Below, piece after piece: positions 1-5,940 of a stretch of DNA of 8,949 bases. Origin of the DNA: an uncultured euryarchaeote (GTDB lineage: Archaea; Thermoplasmatota; Poseidoniia; Poseidoniales; Poseidoniaceae); the NCBI GenBank assembly GCA_937881505.1, contig CALGEM010000225.1, forward strand, positions 1-8,949, read 5' to 3'. Under the pieces are notes generated by a model. That model saw only the letters and a program-made list of their open reading frames with translations, was not told where the DNA came from and did not search any database. Numbering within the stretch: the stretch's first letter is position 1; the number at the start of each line of letters is the position of its first letter. Position numbers and translations under genes: made by a program.

Positions 1-235
1 ACGCAGGGAACGCAGCGTGAGCAGCATGGAGGGCGTCGTGGACGTCGTCTCGGGTGGAGAGTGGGAATTCACCCAAGCAGTCGGCCAAATGAGCGGGGTT
101 GGTTGACTGGAAGGTCGAGCCATCGCTGGCTGAAGCGAGTTGGCCGTTGATGATGTTGTAGCCGCGAACAGCGGGTTTACCCGTTGGGTTGTTGATTTCC
201 ATGTATTCCAAGCCAGTTTCCAAAACATGAGTCAT
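1..235 (-). CDS. Aldehyde dehydrogenase family protein, N-terminal fragment (runs off left edge)
   Basis: This is the beginning of an NAD(P)-dependent aldehyde dehydrogenase, an enzyme family that oxidises aldehydes to carboxylic acids in the cytoplasm. Reading the minus strand from the ATG at 235-233, the protein has a typical family N-terminus: an 'NIINGQ' strand, then 'STNPAH', then a 'STRDDVHDALHAAHAAFPA' helix that aligns with the usual INGxW / NPATGE / DVDxAVxAAxxAFP pattern. Only about 78 residues are present, so the catalytic Cys and Glu and the cofactor-binding core lie outside the window and substrate specificity cannot be told. The roughly 30 residues before 'NING' recall the alpha-aminoadipate semialdehyde dehydrogenase (ALDH7) type, but this is weak. 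The start is uncertain: in-frame ATGs exist at 310, 235 and 202, and a TAA stop lies in frame just above 310. I chose 235 because a TATA-like box at 327-322 is too close to 310 to drive a transcript containing it. No Shine-Dalgarno sequence is seen before any of the three. Confidence 0.8.
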   Translation of the reverse strand, partial: MTHVLETGLEYMEINNPTGKPAVRGYNIINGQLASASDGSTFQSTNPAHLADCLGEFPLSTRDDVHDALHAAHAAFPA

Positions 236-321
236 GGTTTTGCGAATCCAAACCGTCTCTTGAATGTGATGGAGGCGGTCCTTGACCTTGGTTGTGCAAT
301 TCAAGAACATGGGGCCTTGGG

Positions 322-327
322 TTTATA
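322..327 (-). promoter_or_regulatory. TATA-like box for the aldehyde dehydrogenase gene
   Basis: On the minus strand this reads TATAAA. An archaeal TATA box is normally centred about 26 bases before the transcription start, which would put the start near base 298 and give a leader of about 60 bases to the ATG at 235. A second TATA-like match on the minus strand (GGTATATAAT, 390-381) overlaps the cdc48 box and could instead serve a longer transcript including the ATG at 310. Assignment is by eye only. Confidence 0.4.
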
Positions 328-332
328 GTGGC

Positions 333-359
333 CCTGCTGTAGACTTCTCTGCGAGCAGG
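333..359. repeat. Inverted repeat in the divergent promoter region
   Basis: CCTGCT (333-338) and AGCAGG (354-359) form a perfect six-base inverted repeat with a 15-base spacer. It lies between the TATA-like boxes of the divergent aldehyde dehydrogenase and cdc48 genes. The placement would suit an operator for a dimeric regulator, but a repeat of this size can easily arise by chance. The rest of the 236-423 interval shows nothing beyond the promoter elements listed. Confidence 0.25.
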
Positions 360-381
360 TCAAAGGCCCGGTTGAATTTCA

Positions 382-388
382 TTATATA
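382..388 (+). promoter_or_regulatory. TATA box upstream of cdc48
   Basis: The sequence TTATATA, followed by CC, is a good archaeal TATA element in an otherwise fairly GC-rich setting. With the normal spacing, transcription would begin near base 411, leaving a leader of about 13 bases that holds the ribosome-binding site (GAGAGGGG, 411-418) before the ATG at 424. The agreement of TATA box, Shine-Dalgarno sequence and ATG is the main reason to reject the TTG at 403 as the start codon. Confidence 0.6.
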
Positions 389-423
389 CCGTAAAATGTT
401 CATTGATTTTGAGAGGGGACACC

Positions 424-2652
424 ATGGCAGATAAAGACGACACCATCGAACTTCGCGTATCAAAAGCCATTCCTTCCGACGTCGGTTTTGGCCGAGCTCG
501 AATCTCATCCGAAATGGGCTTGGACCTCAAACCAGGCGACTTTGTTGAAATCAGCGGCGAGGAACGCTCAACCGCAGCCATTTACTGGCGCAGCCGCCCA
601 GAAGACGCCAAAATGGACATCATCCGCGTGGATGGTATCATCCGCAAAAACGCCGGCGTCAGCCTCGGCGACCGAGTTACCGTCCGAAAAGTGAAGGCTG
701 AGGAATGCAAGAAATTGACCATTTCGCCGGTCATGGCCAACAAGCAGAAGGTCAAGTTCGGGCCGGGCATTGAAGGCTTTGCCAAGCGAGGCCTCGCCAA
801 GCGCCCCGTGGTCGCTGGCGACCGAATTTTCATTCCTGGTATGACCCTCTTTGCTGAGGCCTTGCCCTTCGCTGTCGTGCAAACCGTCCCAAAGGGCATC
901 GTGGTGGTCACCACCGACACCGAGATTGTCATCAAAGACGAAGCCGTGGCTGAGGAAGATGTTGGTCAATCCGAAGGCATCACCTACGAGGACGTCGGTG
1001 GAATAGGCCAGCAACTTCAGAAGGTTCGTGAGATGATTGAGTTGCCGCTCAAGCATCCGGAATTGTTCCGCAGGCTCGGCATTGACCCTCCAAAAGGTGT
1101 CCTTCTTCACGGTCCTCCGGGTACGGGCAAGACCATGATCGCCAAAGCGGTCGCCACCGAAGTCAACGCCCACTTCAAGAGCATCAACGGACCTGAAATC
1201 ATCTCGAAGTACTACGGTGAATCCGAAAAGCAACTGCGAGAAATCTTTGACGAAGCGGCCGACAATGCACCCGCCATCGTGTTCATTGACGAAATTGACT
1301 CCATTTGTCCCAAGCGTGAAGATGTCACGGGTGAAGTGGAACGCCGTGTGGTCGCACAGATGCTGACTTTGATGGACGGAATGCAAGGTCGCGACAACGT
1401 CGTGGTCATCGGCGCAACCAACCGTCGCGACGCCCTCGACCCAGCTCTTCGACGCCCCGGTCGCTTTGACCGTGAAATCGAAATCGGCGTCCCTGACCGT
1501 GAAGGTCGCAGCGAAATCATGGACGTTCACACCCGACAAATGCCGATTTCAGACGATTTTGACATTTCCTGGGTGCTTGACAACACCTACGGTTTTGTCG
1601 GTGCTGACCTTGCAGCCCTCGTCCGAGAGGCCGCCATGCGTGCCTTGCGTCGATACCTCCCGGAAATTGACCTCGATGAAGAGACGCTTCCGCCTGAGGT
1701 GTTGGAGAAGATGGAAGTCTGCATGGATGATTTCAAGGAAGCCATCCGAGACATCGAGCCCTCAGCGCTACGTGAAATCTACGTCGAGGTTCCCGAGGTG
1801 GGCTGGTCCGAGGTCGGTGGCCTTCAGGAAGTGAAGGACCGTCTCAAGGAATCGGTTGAATGGCCGCTGACCAAGCCCGAGTTGTTTGAGCACTTTGGTA
1901 TCAAGCCTCCACGAGGCATCGTGTTATTCGGTGCCCCCGGTACCGGAAAGACGTTGCTTGCGAAGGCCATCGCCAACGAAGCTCAAGCCAATTTCATCAG
2001 CATCAAAGGGCCCGAACTCATCTCCAAGTGGGTCGGCGAATCCGAGCGAGCCATTCGTGAGATTTTCAAGAAAGCCAAGCAATCAGCACCCTCCATCATC
2101 TTCCTCGATGAGTTCGAGTCCATCGCCTCCATGAGGAGCGGTGGAAGCGCTTCAGAAGGCAGCGATGTGGGTAACCGTGTCGTGAACCAATTGCTTGCCA
2201 GCATGGACGGCGTTGAATCCCTCGACGGTGTCATCATCGTGGCAGCGACCAACCGTCCGGAGATGATTGACCCTGCCTTGCTGCGAAGCGGTCGCTTTGA
2301 GCGGGTACTCCACGTTCCACCGCCCGATGCAGGCGCTCGAGAATCGATTTTCAACATCCACAGCGAAGGCATGCCGCTCAGCAAATTTTCCTTCAAGGAC
2401 ATTTTGACCGGCATGGACGGCTTTACCGGTGCAGACATTGAGGCCGTTTGCCGAGAAGCTGCCCTTATCTGCATGCGTGCTGGTAAAAAGAAGGTCACCA
2501 AGGGGCACTTCGAGGAGGCCATTTCCCGAGTGCGACCCACCGTGACCCCTGACATGCTGGAGTACTACCAGAAGATGGAGACGCGACTGACCTCTGGATT
2601 GACCAACATCAAGCGAAACCGAGACTTCAGTCGCGGCATGGAAACGATGTGA
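424..2652 (+). CDS. cdc48: CDC48/VAT-type double AAA+ ATPase
   Basis: This is an archaeal p97/CDC48 (VAT) homologue, a hexameric cytoplasmic unfoldase that uses ATP to pull on protein substrates, often for delivery to the proteasome. The 742-residue length fits the family. Domains in order: a double-psi beta-barrel N domain (about residues 8-95), the second N subdomain (about 105-170), AAA D1 and AAA D2. D1 has Walker A GPPGTGKT (230-237), Walker B with D289-E290, pore loop KYYG (262-265), sensor-1 'ATNRRD' and arginine fingers R344 and R347. D2 has Walker A GAPGTGKT (503-510), pore loop KWVG (535-538), Walker B D562-E563 and arginines R621 and R624. Both ATPase sites look active. D2 reads 'DEFES' where the family has DEID/DELD. 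The C-terminus, 'SRGMETM', lacks a proteasome-docking HbYX motif. The start is ATG 424, supported by the Shine-Dalgarno sequence GAGAGGGG. A frame-open TTG at 403 would add seven residues but has no support. The next gene, a PRC-barrel protein, follows after 68 bases on the same strand. Confidence 0.97.
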   Translation: MADKDDTIELRVSKAIPSDVGFGRARISSEMGLDLKPGDFVEISGEERSTAAIYWRSRPEDAKMDIIRVDGIIRKNAGVSLGDRVTVRKVKAEECKKLTISPVMANKQKVKFGPGIEGFAKRGLAKRPVVAGDRIFIPGMTLFAEALPFAVVQTVPKGIVVVTTDTEIVIKDEAVAEEDVGQSEGITYEDVGGIGQQLQKVREMIELPLKHPELFRRLGIDPPKGVLLHGPPGTGKTMIAKAVATEVNAHFKSINGPEIISKYYGESEKQLREIFDEAADNAPAIVFIDEIDSICPKREDVTGEVERRVVAQMLTLMDGMQGRDNVVVIGATNRRDALDPALRRPGRFDREIEIGVPDREGRSEIMDVHTRQMPISDDFDISWVLDNTYGFVGADLAALVREAAMRALRRYLPEIDLDEETLPPEVLEKMEVCMDDFKEAIRDIEPSALREIYVEVPEVGWSEVGGLQEVKDRLKESVEWPLTKPELFEHFGIKPPRGIVLFGAPGTGKTLLAKAIANEAQANFISIKGPELISKWVGESERAIREIFKKAKQSAPSIIFLDEFESIASMRSGGSASEGSDVGNRVVNQLLASMDGVESLDGVIIVAATNRPEMIDPALLRSGRFERVLHVPPPDAGARESIFNIHSEGMPLSKFSFKDILTGMDGFTGADIEAVCREAALICMRAGKKKVTKGHFEEAISRVRPTVTPDMLEYYQKMETRLTSGLTNIKRNRDFSRGMETM

Positions 2653-2693
2653 GGCTGGTCGGGCCACCGACGCATTGATGAGATTCCAGCCTC
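2651..2693 (+). promoter_or_regulatory. Stem-loop overlapping the cdc48 stop codon
   Basis: A perfect 8-base inverted repeat, GAGGCTGG (2651-2658) with CCAGCCTC (2686-2693), starts inside the cdc48 TGA codon. Inside its loop is a second small hairpin, TCGG-GCCA-CCGA (2659-2670), which can extend to GTCGG/CCGAC at the cost of one outer pair. There is no T-run after it, so a simple U-tract terminator is unlikely. It could mark mRNA processing, stabilise the 3' end, or tune expression between cdc48 and the PRC-barrel gene. Function is inferred only. Confidence 0.35.
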
Positions 2694-2720
2694 CCACAGC
2701 AAGCGAGGAGCCGAGGTAGC

Positions 2721-2960
2721 ATGGCGATTTTTGGTCGGGAAATCCTCGGAAACACCGTGGTGGACCGAACCGGCGCAACCATGGGGGTCCTGACCGACAT
2801 GCATGTCGACCTCAACACCGGCCTTGTCAGCGAGTTTTTGGTTCAGGTTGAAGCTGATATCGACCCCACCGTCCTCCCCTTTGATCATGTGGGGAGAATG
2901 GTCAAAATTCCGAGTACCGCCGTTGCACGTATCGCTGAAAAAATCCATTTGAACACGTGA
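2721..2960 (+). CDS. Small stand-alone PRC-barrel domain protein
   Basis: The 79-residue protein is one PRC-barrel, a small beta-barrel fold found in the photosynthetic reaction centre H subunit, RimM and many short archaeal proteins. Family signs are the opening 'GREILGNTVVDRTGATMGVLTDMHVDL', with the usual 'G..V.d..G..iG.v.di..d...G.v..l.v' pattern, the central 'VPF/LPFDHVGRM' element and the closing 'VKIP..AV..I.E'. No membrane segment or signal peptide is seen. In haloarchaea, proteins of this size and fold (CdpB1 and CdpB2) are cell-division factors that work with SepF and FtsZ. This protein may be a relative, but family membership alone does not prove the role. The ATG is well supported by GAGGT at 2713-2717, with a further AGCGAGGAG at 2702-2710. 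No TATA box is visible in the 68-base gap after cdc48, so co-transcription with cdc48 is likely. Confidence 0.85.
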   Translation: MAIFGREILGNTVVDRTGATMGVLTDMHVDLNTGLVSEFLVQVEADIDPTVLPFDHVGRMVKIPSTAVARIAEKIHLNT

Positions 2961-3036
2961 TTCTGCGTGATGTGTGGATGAGCATTTTCTCCACCGGGTT
3001 GGACAACCTTCTAAAGTCATCAAGGGCCGTGGAAGG

Positions 3037-3054
3037 CTGGGAATCCTGTCCCAG
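3037..3054 (+). promoter_or_regulatory. Hairpin just before the DUF4350-like gene start
   Basis: CTGGGA (3037-3042) pairs perfectly with TCCCAG (3049-3054) around a six-base loop, with a possible G-U pair (3036/3055) extending the stem. Its last base is the first base of a candidate GTG start (3054), and it ends 8 bases before the ATG at 3063. If folded, it would place the purine-rich GGAAGG (3031-3036) about 8 bases from that ATG, a normal Shine-Dalgarno distance. It could therefore affect start choice or translation. Seen by eye; function is inferred. Confidence 0.35.
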
Positions 3055-3062
3055 TGATTCGT

Positions 3063-4676
3063 ATGCTAGGCCTCCCTGCCAATTTCAATGCTCGAAGGTT
3101 GGCCCTTCAAGCGTCGTTTTGGGCGGTGATGCTCATTCTTTTGATGACGATTTTGTTGAATTTCATCAACCTGAGCGCCACGAATCAACTCTCGGCTTAC
3201 GACGATGACTGGAACGACATGTCTGCCTTCCGAGCGGACATTAAGGACATGGGCATTGAAACTCGCTCGCTTGTGAGTAGCCCGCTGCTGCTCGCCGATA
3301 TTGAGGACCCTCGCAACACCACCTATGTGCTCGCCGGTGTTGAGCGTGACACCCTCTCCCTGCCTCAATTTGACGATGATGGTTTCATCACCATCGCTTC
3401 GGGTGCGGGCTATTCGCCTTCGGAAATCGACGCCATCGTGGAATTTGTTGAGGCAGGTGGCACTGCGATGGTCTTCGAAGACTACGGCTATGCCAACACC
3501 ATCGCCGAGGCCTTTGGAATTCGCTACACGGGTGAGCAAGTGTTCGACACCACCTACGCCACCGAACTTGATTTCAACTACGTCTGGATGTGCATTCAAA
3601 GCAACCCTTGCGGAATGAACGGCACCCAACTCGACCCGTCCACCCTCTCCACCCACGAACGCTGGGCCAAGGCGGGCGGGCCCGGTGAGCACCCCTGTTC
3701 CAAACTCGACGAACAAAATTTCGTCACCGGTGAGGCGCCGTTGTGTGAGCAACACATGATCAACGGCCGTGTTGACTACAACGGAACCTACCAACTCCTG
3801 CTCAACAACATCACCGGTCTCGAGGTCATTCCTGGCGTCCGTGGGCCGCTCTCCGAAGTCGCCGTACGAGCATTGACCAGCAACGAAGCCACAGTTGACG
3901 TGAACGGCGATGGCGAGATTTGGGTGGGCAACGAAATTACGCCAGAAACGCCCGACCGTTGGGGCCAGTTCAACCTCAGCATCGAGGCCTGCGCTCGAGC
4001 CAGTTGTTCACCAACCGACGGCGGCCGAATCGTGTTCGTCGCCGACGGTTCGGCTCTCATCAACGCCATGTACGATTACGAAGGCTTCAACGAGGGCAAA
4101 TACGGCCCGACCGACACCCTGATGCCCGCCAACGACAATCGCAAGTGGGCGCTTGATTTCATCGCTGAAGCCTTGATGAGCGAGCGTGTGGATGAGGTGG
4201 GCGAGCCTGCTGAGAACGCCATGGTGATTTTCGACGAATCTCGCCACCCACAGAGTGCGCTGGCGGCTGATTCCTACAACACCGTCTACTTCCTCTTGGT
4301 CTACTTCACGGGTGAAGGTCTGGCCATGCTTTTGCTGTTCCTCATCCTGTTCATCACATTTGAAGCGGTGCTCATCAAAAAGCGAGACCCCGAGCCGTGG
4401 CGGCACGTCTTCAGCATCATCTACTACGGCTTTGGTGATGCCAATCGCTACGCCTACTATTCCAAAGTGGAAAAGATTCGACAGGTCTTCCTCTCCAAGG
4501 TGCGCAATCAGAACGGATTGAACCGGGAAGAATTCCAAGCGATGAAGGCCAACGAACTCGTGTCGATGATCAACGACCCGGTGTTGGCGAAATTTGCCGT
4601 TGAATCCAGCAATAAGTACACCCTCGAACAAACGGTGGCGCTGGTCAAGCGAATCAAGGCGTGGGGGCGCCAGTGA
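3063..4676 (+). CDS. DUF4350-like membrane protein with GATase1-like ectodomain
   Basis: The 537-residue protein has an N-terminal membrane segment (about 17-37), a large domain predicted outside the membrane (about 40-405), a second membrane segment (about 419-438) and a positively started cytoplasmic tail of about 100 residues beginning 'IKKRDPEPWRH'. Residues 116-155, with 'SEIDAIVEFVEAGGTAMVFEDYG', match the glutamine-amidotransferase-like fold of DUF4350 and GldG-type proteins: the 'l..yV..GG.lvv..d.g' pattern without catalytic residues. Six cysteines lie in the outer domain (177, 183, 212, 228, 310, 315), spaced as if to form disulfides. The gene precedes a DUF58 gene by 9 bases, the usual DUF4350-DUF58 pairing, so the two products probably work together at the membrane in a process not yet defined. 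The start could be GTG 3054 (540 residues) or ATG 3063. I prefer the ATG, since the GTG sits in a hairpin stem and neither has a strong Shine-Dalgarno sequence. The 102 bases upstream hold no convincing promoter, only a weak TCTAAAG around 3010-3016. Confidence 0.75.
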   Translation: MLGLPANFNARRLALQASFWAVMLILLMTILLNFINLSATNQLSAYDDDWNDMSAFRADIKDMGIETRSLVSSPLLLADIEDPRNTTYVLAGVERDTLSLPQFDDDGFITIASGAGYSPSEIDAIVEFVEAGGTAMVFEDYGYANTIAEAFGIRYTGEQVFDTTYATELDFNYVWMCIQSNPCGMNGTQLDPSTLSTHERWAKAGGPGEHPCSKLDEQNFVTGEAPLCEQHMINGRVDYNGTYQLLLNNITGLEVIPGVRGPLSEVAVRALTSNEATVDVNGDGEIWVGNEITPETPDRWGQFNLSIEACARASCSPTDGGRIVFVADGSALINAMYDYEGFNEGKYGPTDTLMPANDNRKWALDFIAEALMSERVDEVGEPAENAMVIFDESRHPQSALAADSYNTVYFLLVYFTGEGLAMLLLFLILFITFEAVLIKKRDPEPWRHVFSIIYYGFGDANRYAYYSKVEKIRQVFLSKVRNQNGLNREEFQAMKANELVSMINDPVLAKFAVESSNKYTLEQTVALVKRIKAWGRQ

Positions 4677-4685
4677 GGTGAGAAG

Positions 4686-5939
4686 ATGTGGACACGTAAA
4701 GCAGCCTTCACCTTCACCGGCGGGATTGCGTTGGTGCTCATTGGAATGATGATTTCCAATCAACAGATGATGATTCTCGGGTTGAGCCTCATTGCGTTCA
4801 TCGTGGTGAATTCCTGGATTTCAGGACACGGCGATGTGGAAGTGCAACGCACCTTGTCCGCAGATAATCTGTACAAGGGCGACGACCTGTACGTTGAACT
4901 CTTGGTGACCAACCGGAGCAATCGAAAAACGCAGATGCTTGACATCTATGACAACATCCCCCACGAAATGAAGTTGCGTAGCGGTCTGAACCAAATGCAG
5001 CTTAACCTCCGTCCGGGTGAGAGTGCTCGTATTCGCTATGTTTTGCGCTGCCCGCTTCGAGGCCACTATTCCATCGGACCCGTCTCCCTGCGGGCACGAA
5101 ACACGTTCAACCTCGGGGTGGAGGAAATGTACGTTGACCATCACAGCGATATCGTCATCTTCCCCCAAATCAAAGACATTGAGGAGGCCTTCCTCCGCAG
5201 TCGAACCCCCAAGATGTACACCGGTGCCACCACCTTGCGCACCCCGGGGCAAGGGTCTGAATTCTACTCACTGCGAGAGTACGTACCCGGTGACCCGTTC
5301 AAGAACATCAACTGGAAGGCGTTTGCACGCACCGGTGACCTGATGGTGAACGAAAAGTGTCGGGACGCCGTCACCGACCTCTACCTCATCCTCGACAGTC
5401 GTGACTTGGCTCGTATCGGTACGGTTCTCAAGAACCCGCTTGAAATGGGCACTGTATCCGCCGCCAGCCTTGCAGCCTTCTTCCTAAAGCGCCGTGATTC
5501 GGTGGCTCTGGCCATTTACGACGAGAAACTCTCCTACTTACCGCCCGACACCGGGGATAAACAGTATTTCAAGATCCTCAGTGCACTTGCCGGTGTGCGT
5601 CCACAGGGCGCCATGCCGTTGCAGGCGGTTACCAATTCACTGAGCGGACGATTCAGTCGGGGAAGTCCGGTGTTCATTATCTCGTCCTGTGAGGGTGATG
5701 GTACGGTGCCTGCTGCGGTCAGAGATTTGGTTGGCCGAGGCCACGAAGTGACCGTTCTCTCCCCTTCCAGCGTGGATTTCGAACGCCTCGTCAGCCGCAT
5801 TCCTCGGATGTCGTACGAGGTTCTCAAACTCGAGCGACAGAACCGTTTGACCACGCTTGCTGGGTCGGGCGCACAGGTGATTGACTGGATGCCGGACATG
5901 GATTTGTCTCAGGCATTGATGCAGGTGAGGGGGTACTGA
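4686..5939 (+). CDS. DUF58 domain protein, membrane-anchored
   Basis: This 417-residue protein begins with two closely spaced membrane helices (about 6-24 and 28-45). A beta-rich region follows, with 'RGHYSIGPVSLRARNTFNLG' resembling the 'RG.y.lGP....D.fGl' stretch typical of DUF58. The DUF58 signature itself is at 192-219: EFYSLREYVPGDPFKNINWK followed by AFARTGDL. A von Willebrand factor A-like Rossmann half follows from about residue 230 to the end. The metal-binding DxSxS motif expected after 'DLYLIL' reads D237-S238-R239-D240, so metal binding through the classic site looks lost. DUF58 proteins usually sit beside MoxR AAA+ ATPases and DUF4350 or transglutaminase-like proteins and are thought to act in assembly or modification of envelope proteins. 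Here the DUF4350 partner is immediately upstream but MoxR is absent. The Shine-Dalgarno sequence GAGGTG (4675-4680) overlaps the previous stop codon, which suggests translational coupling. The ATG at 4686 is well supported. Confidence 0.92.
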   Translation: MWTRKAAFTFTGGIALVLIGMMISNQQMMILGLSLIAFIVVNSWISGHGDVEVQRTLSADNLYKGDDLYVELLVTNRSNRKTQMLDIYDNIPHEMKLRSGLNQMQLNLRPGESARIRYVLRCPLRGHYSIGPVSLRARNTFNLGVEEMYVDHHSDIVIFPQIKDIEEAFLRSRTPKMYTGATTLRTPGQGSEFYSLREYVPGDPFKNINWKAFARTGDLMVNEKCRDAVTDLYLILDSRDLARIGTVLKNPLEMGTVSAASLAAFFLKRRDSVALAIYDEKLSYLPPDTGDKQYFKILSALAGVRPQGAMPLQAVTNSLSGRFSRGSPVFIISSCEGDGTVPAAVRDLVGRGHEVTVLSPSSVDFERLVSRIPRMSYEVLKLERQNRLTTLAGSGAQVIDWMPDMDLSQALMQVRGY

Positions 5940-5940
5940 G

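Noticed and set aside
403..423. TTG at 403 as the start of CDC48, adding seven residues
   Set aside because: The expected transcription start from the TATA box falls near 411, after this TTG, and the Shine-Dalgarno sequence GAGAGGGG lies just ahead of the ATG at 424.
568..1539. Long open frame on the minus strand opposite CDC48 (about 323 codons)
   Set aside because: It lies fully inside the well-supported cdc48 gene and its translation is His/Asp/Val-rich without domain features, as expected from an antisense shadow.
3010..3016. Possible TATA box (TCTAAAG) for the DUF4350-like gene
   Set aside because: The match to archaeal TATA elements is poor. It is kept only as a note, not as a feature.
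4008..4763. Minus-strand open frame opposite the DUF4350-like gene (about 251 codons)
   Set aside because: It is a shadow of the real gene. The translation shows no recognisable domain and it spans the junction into the DUF58 gene.
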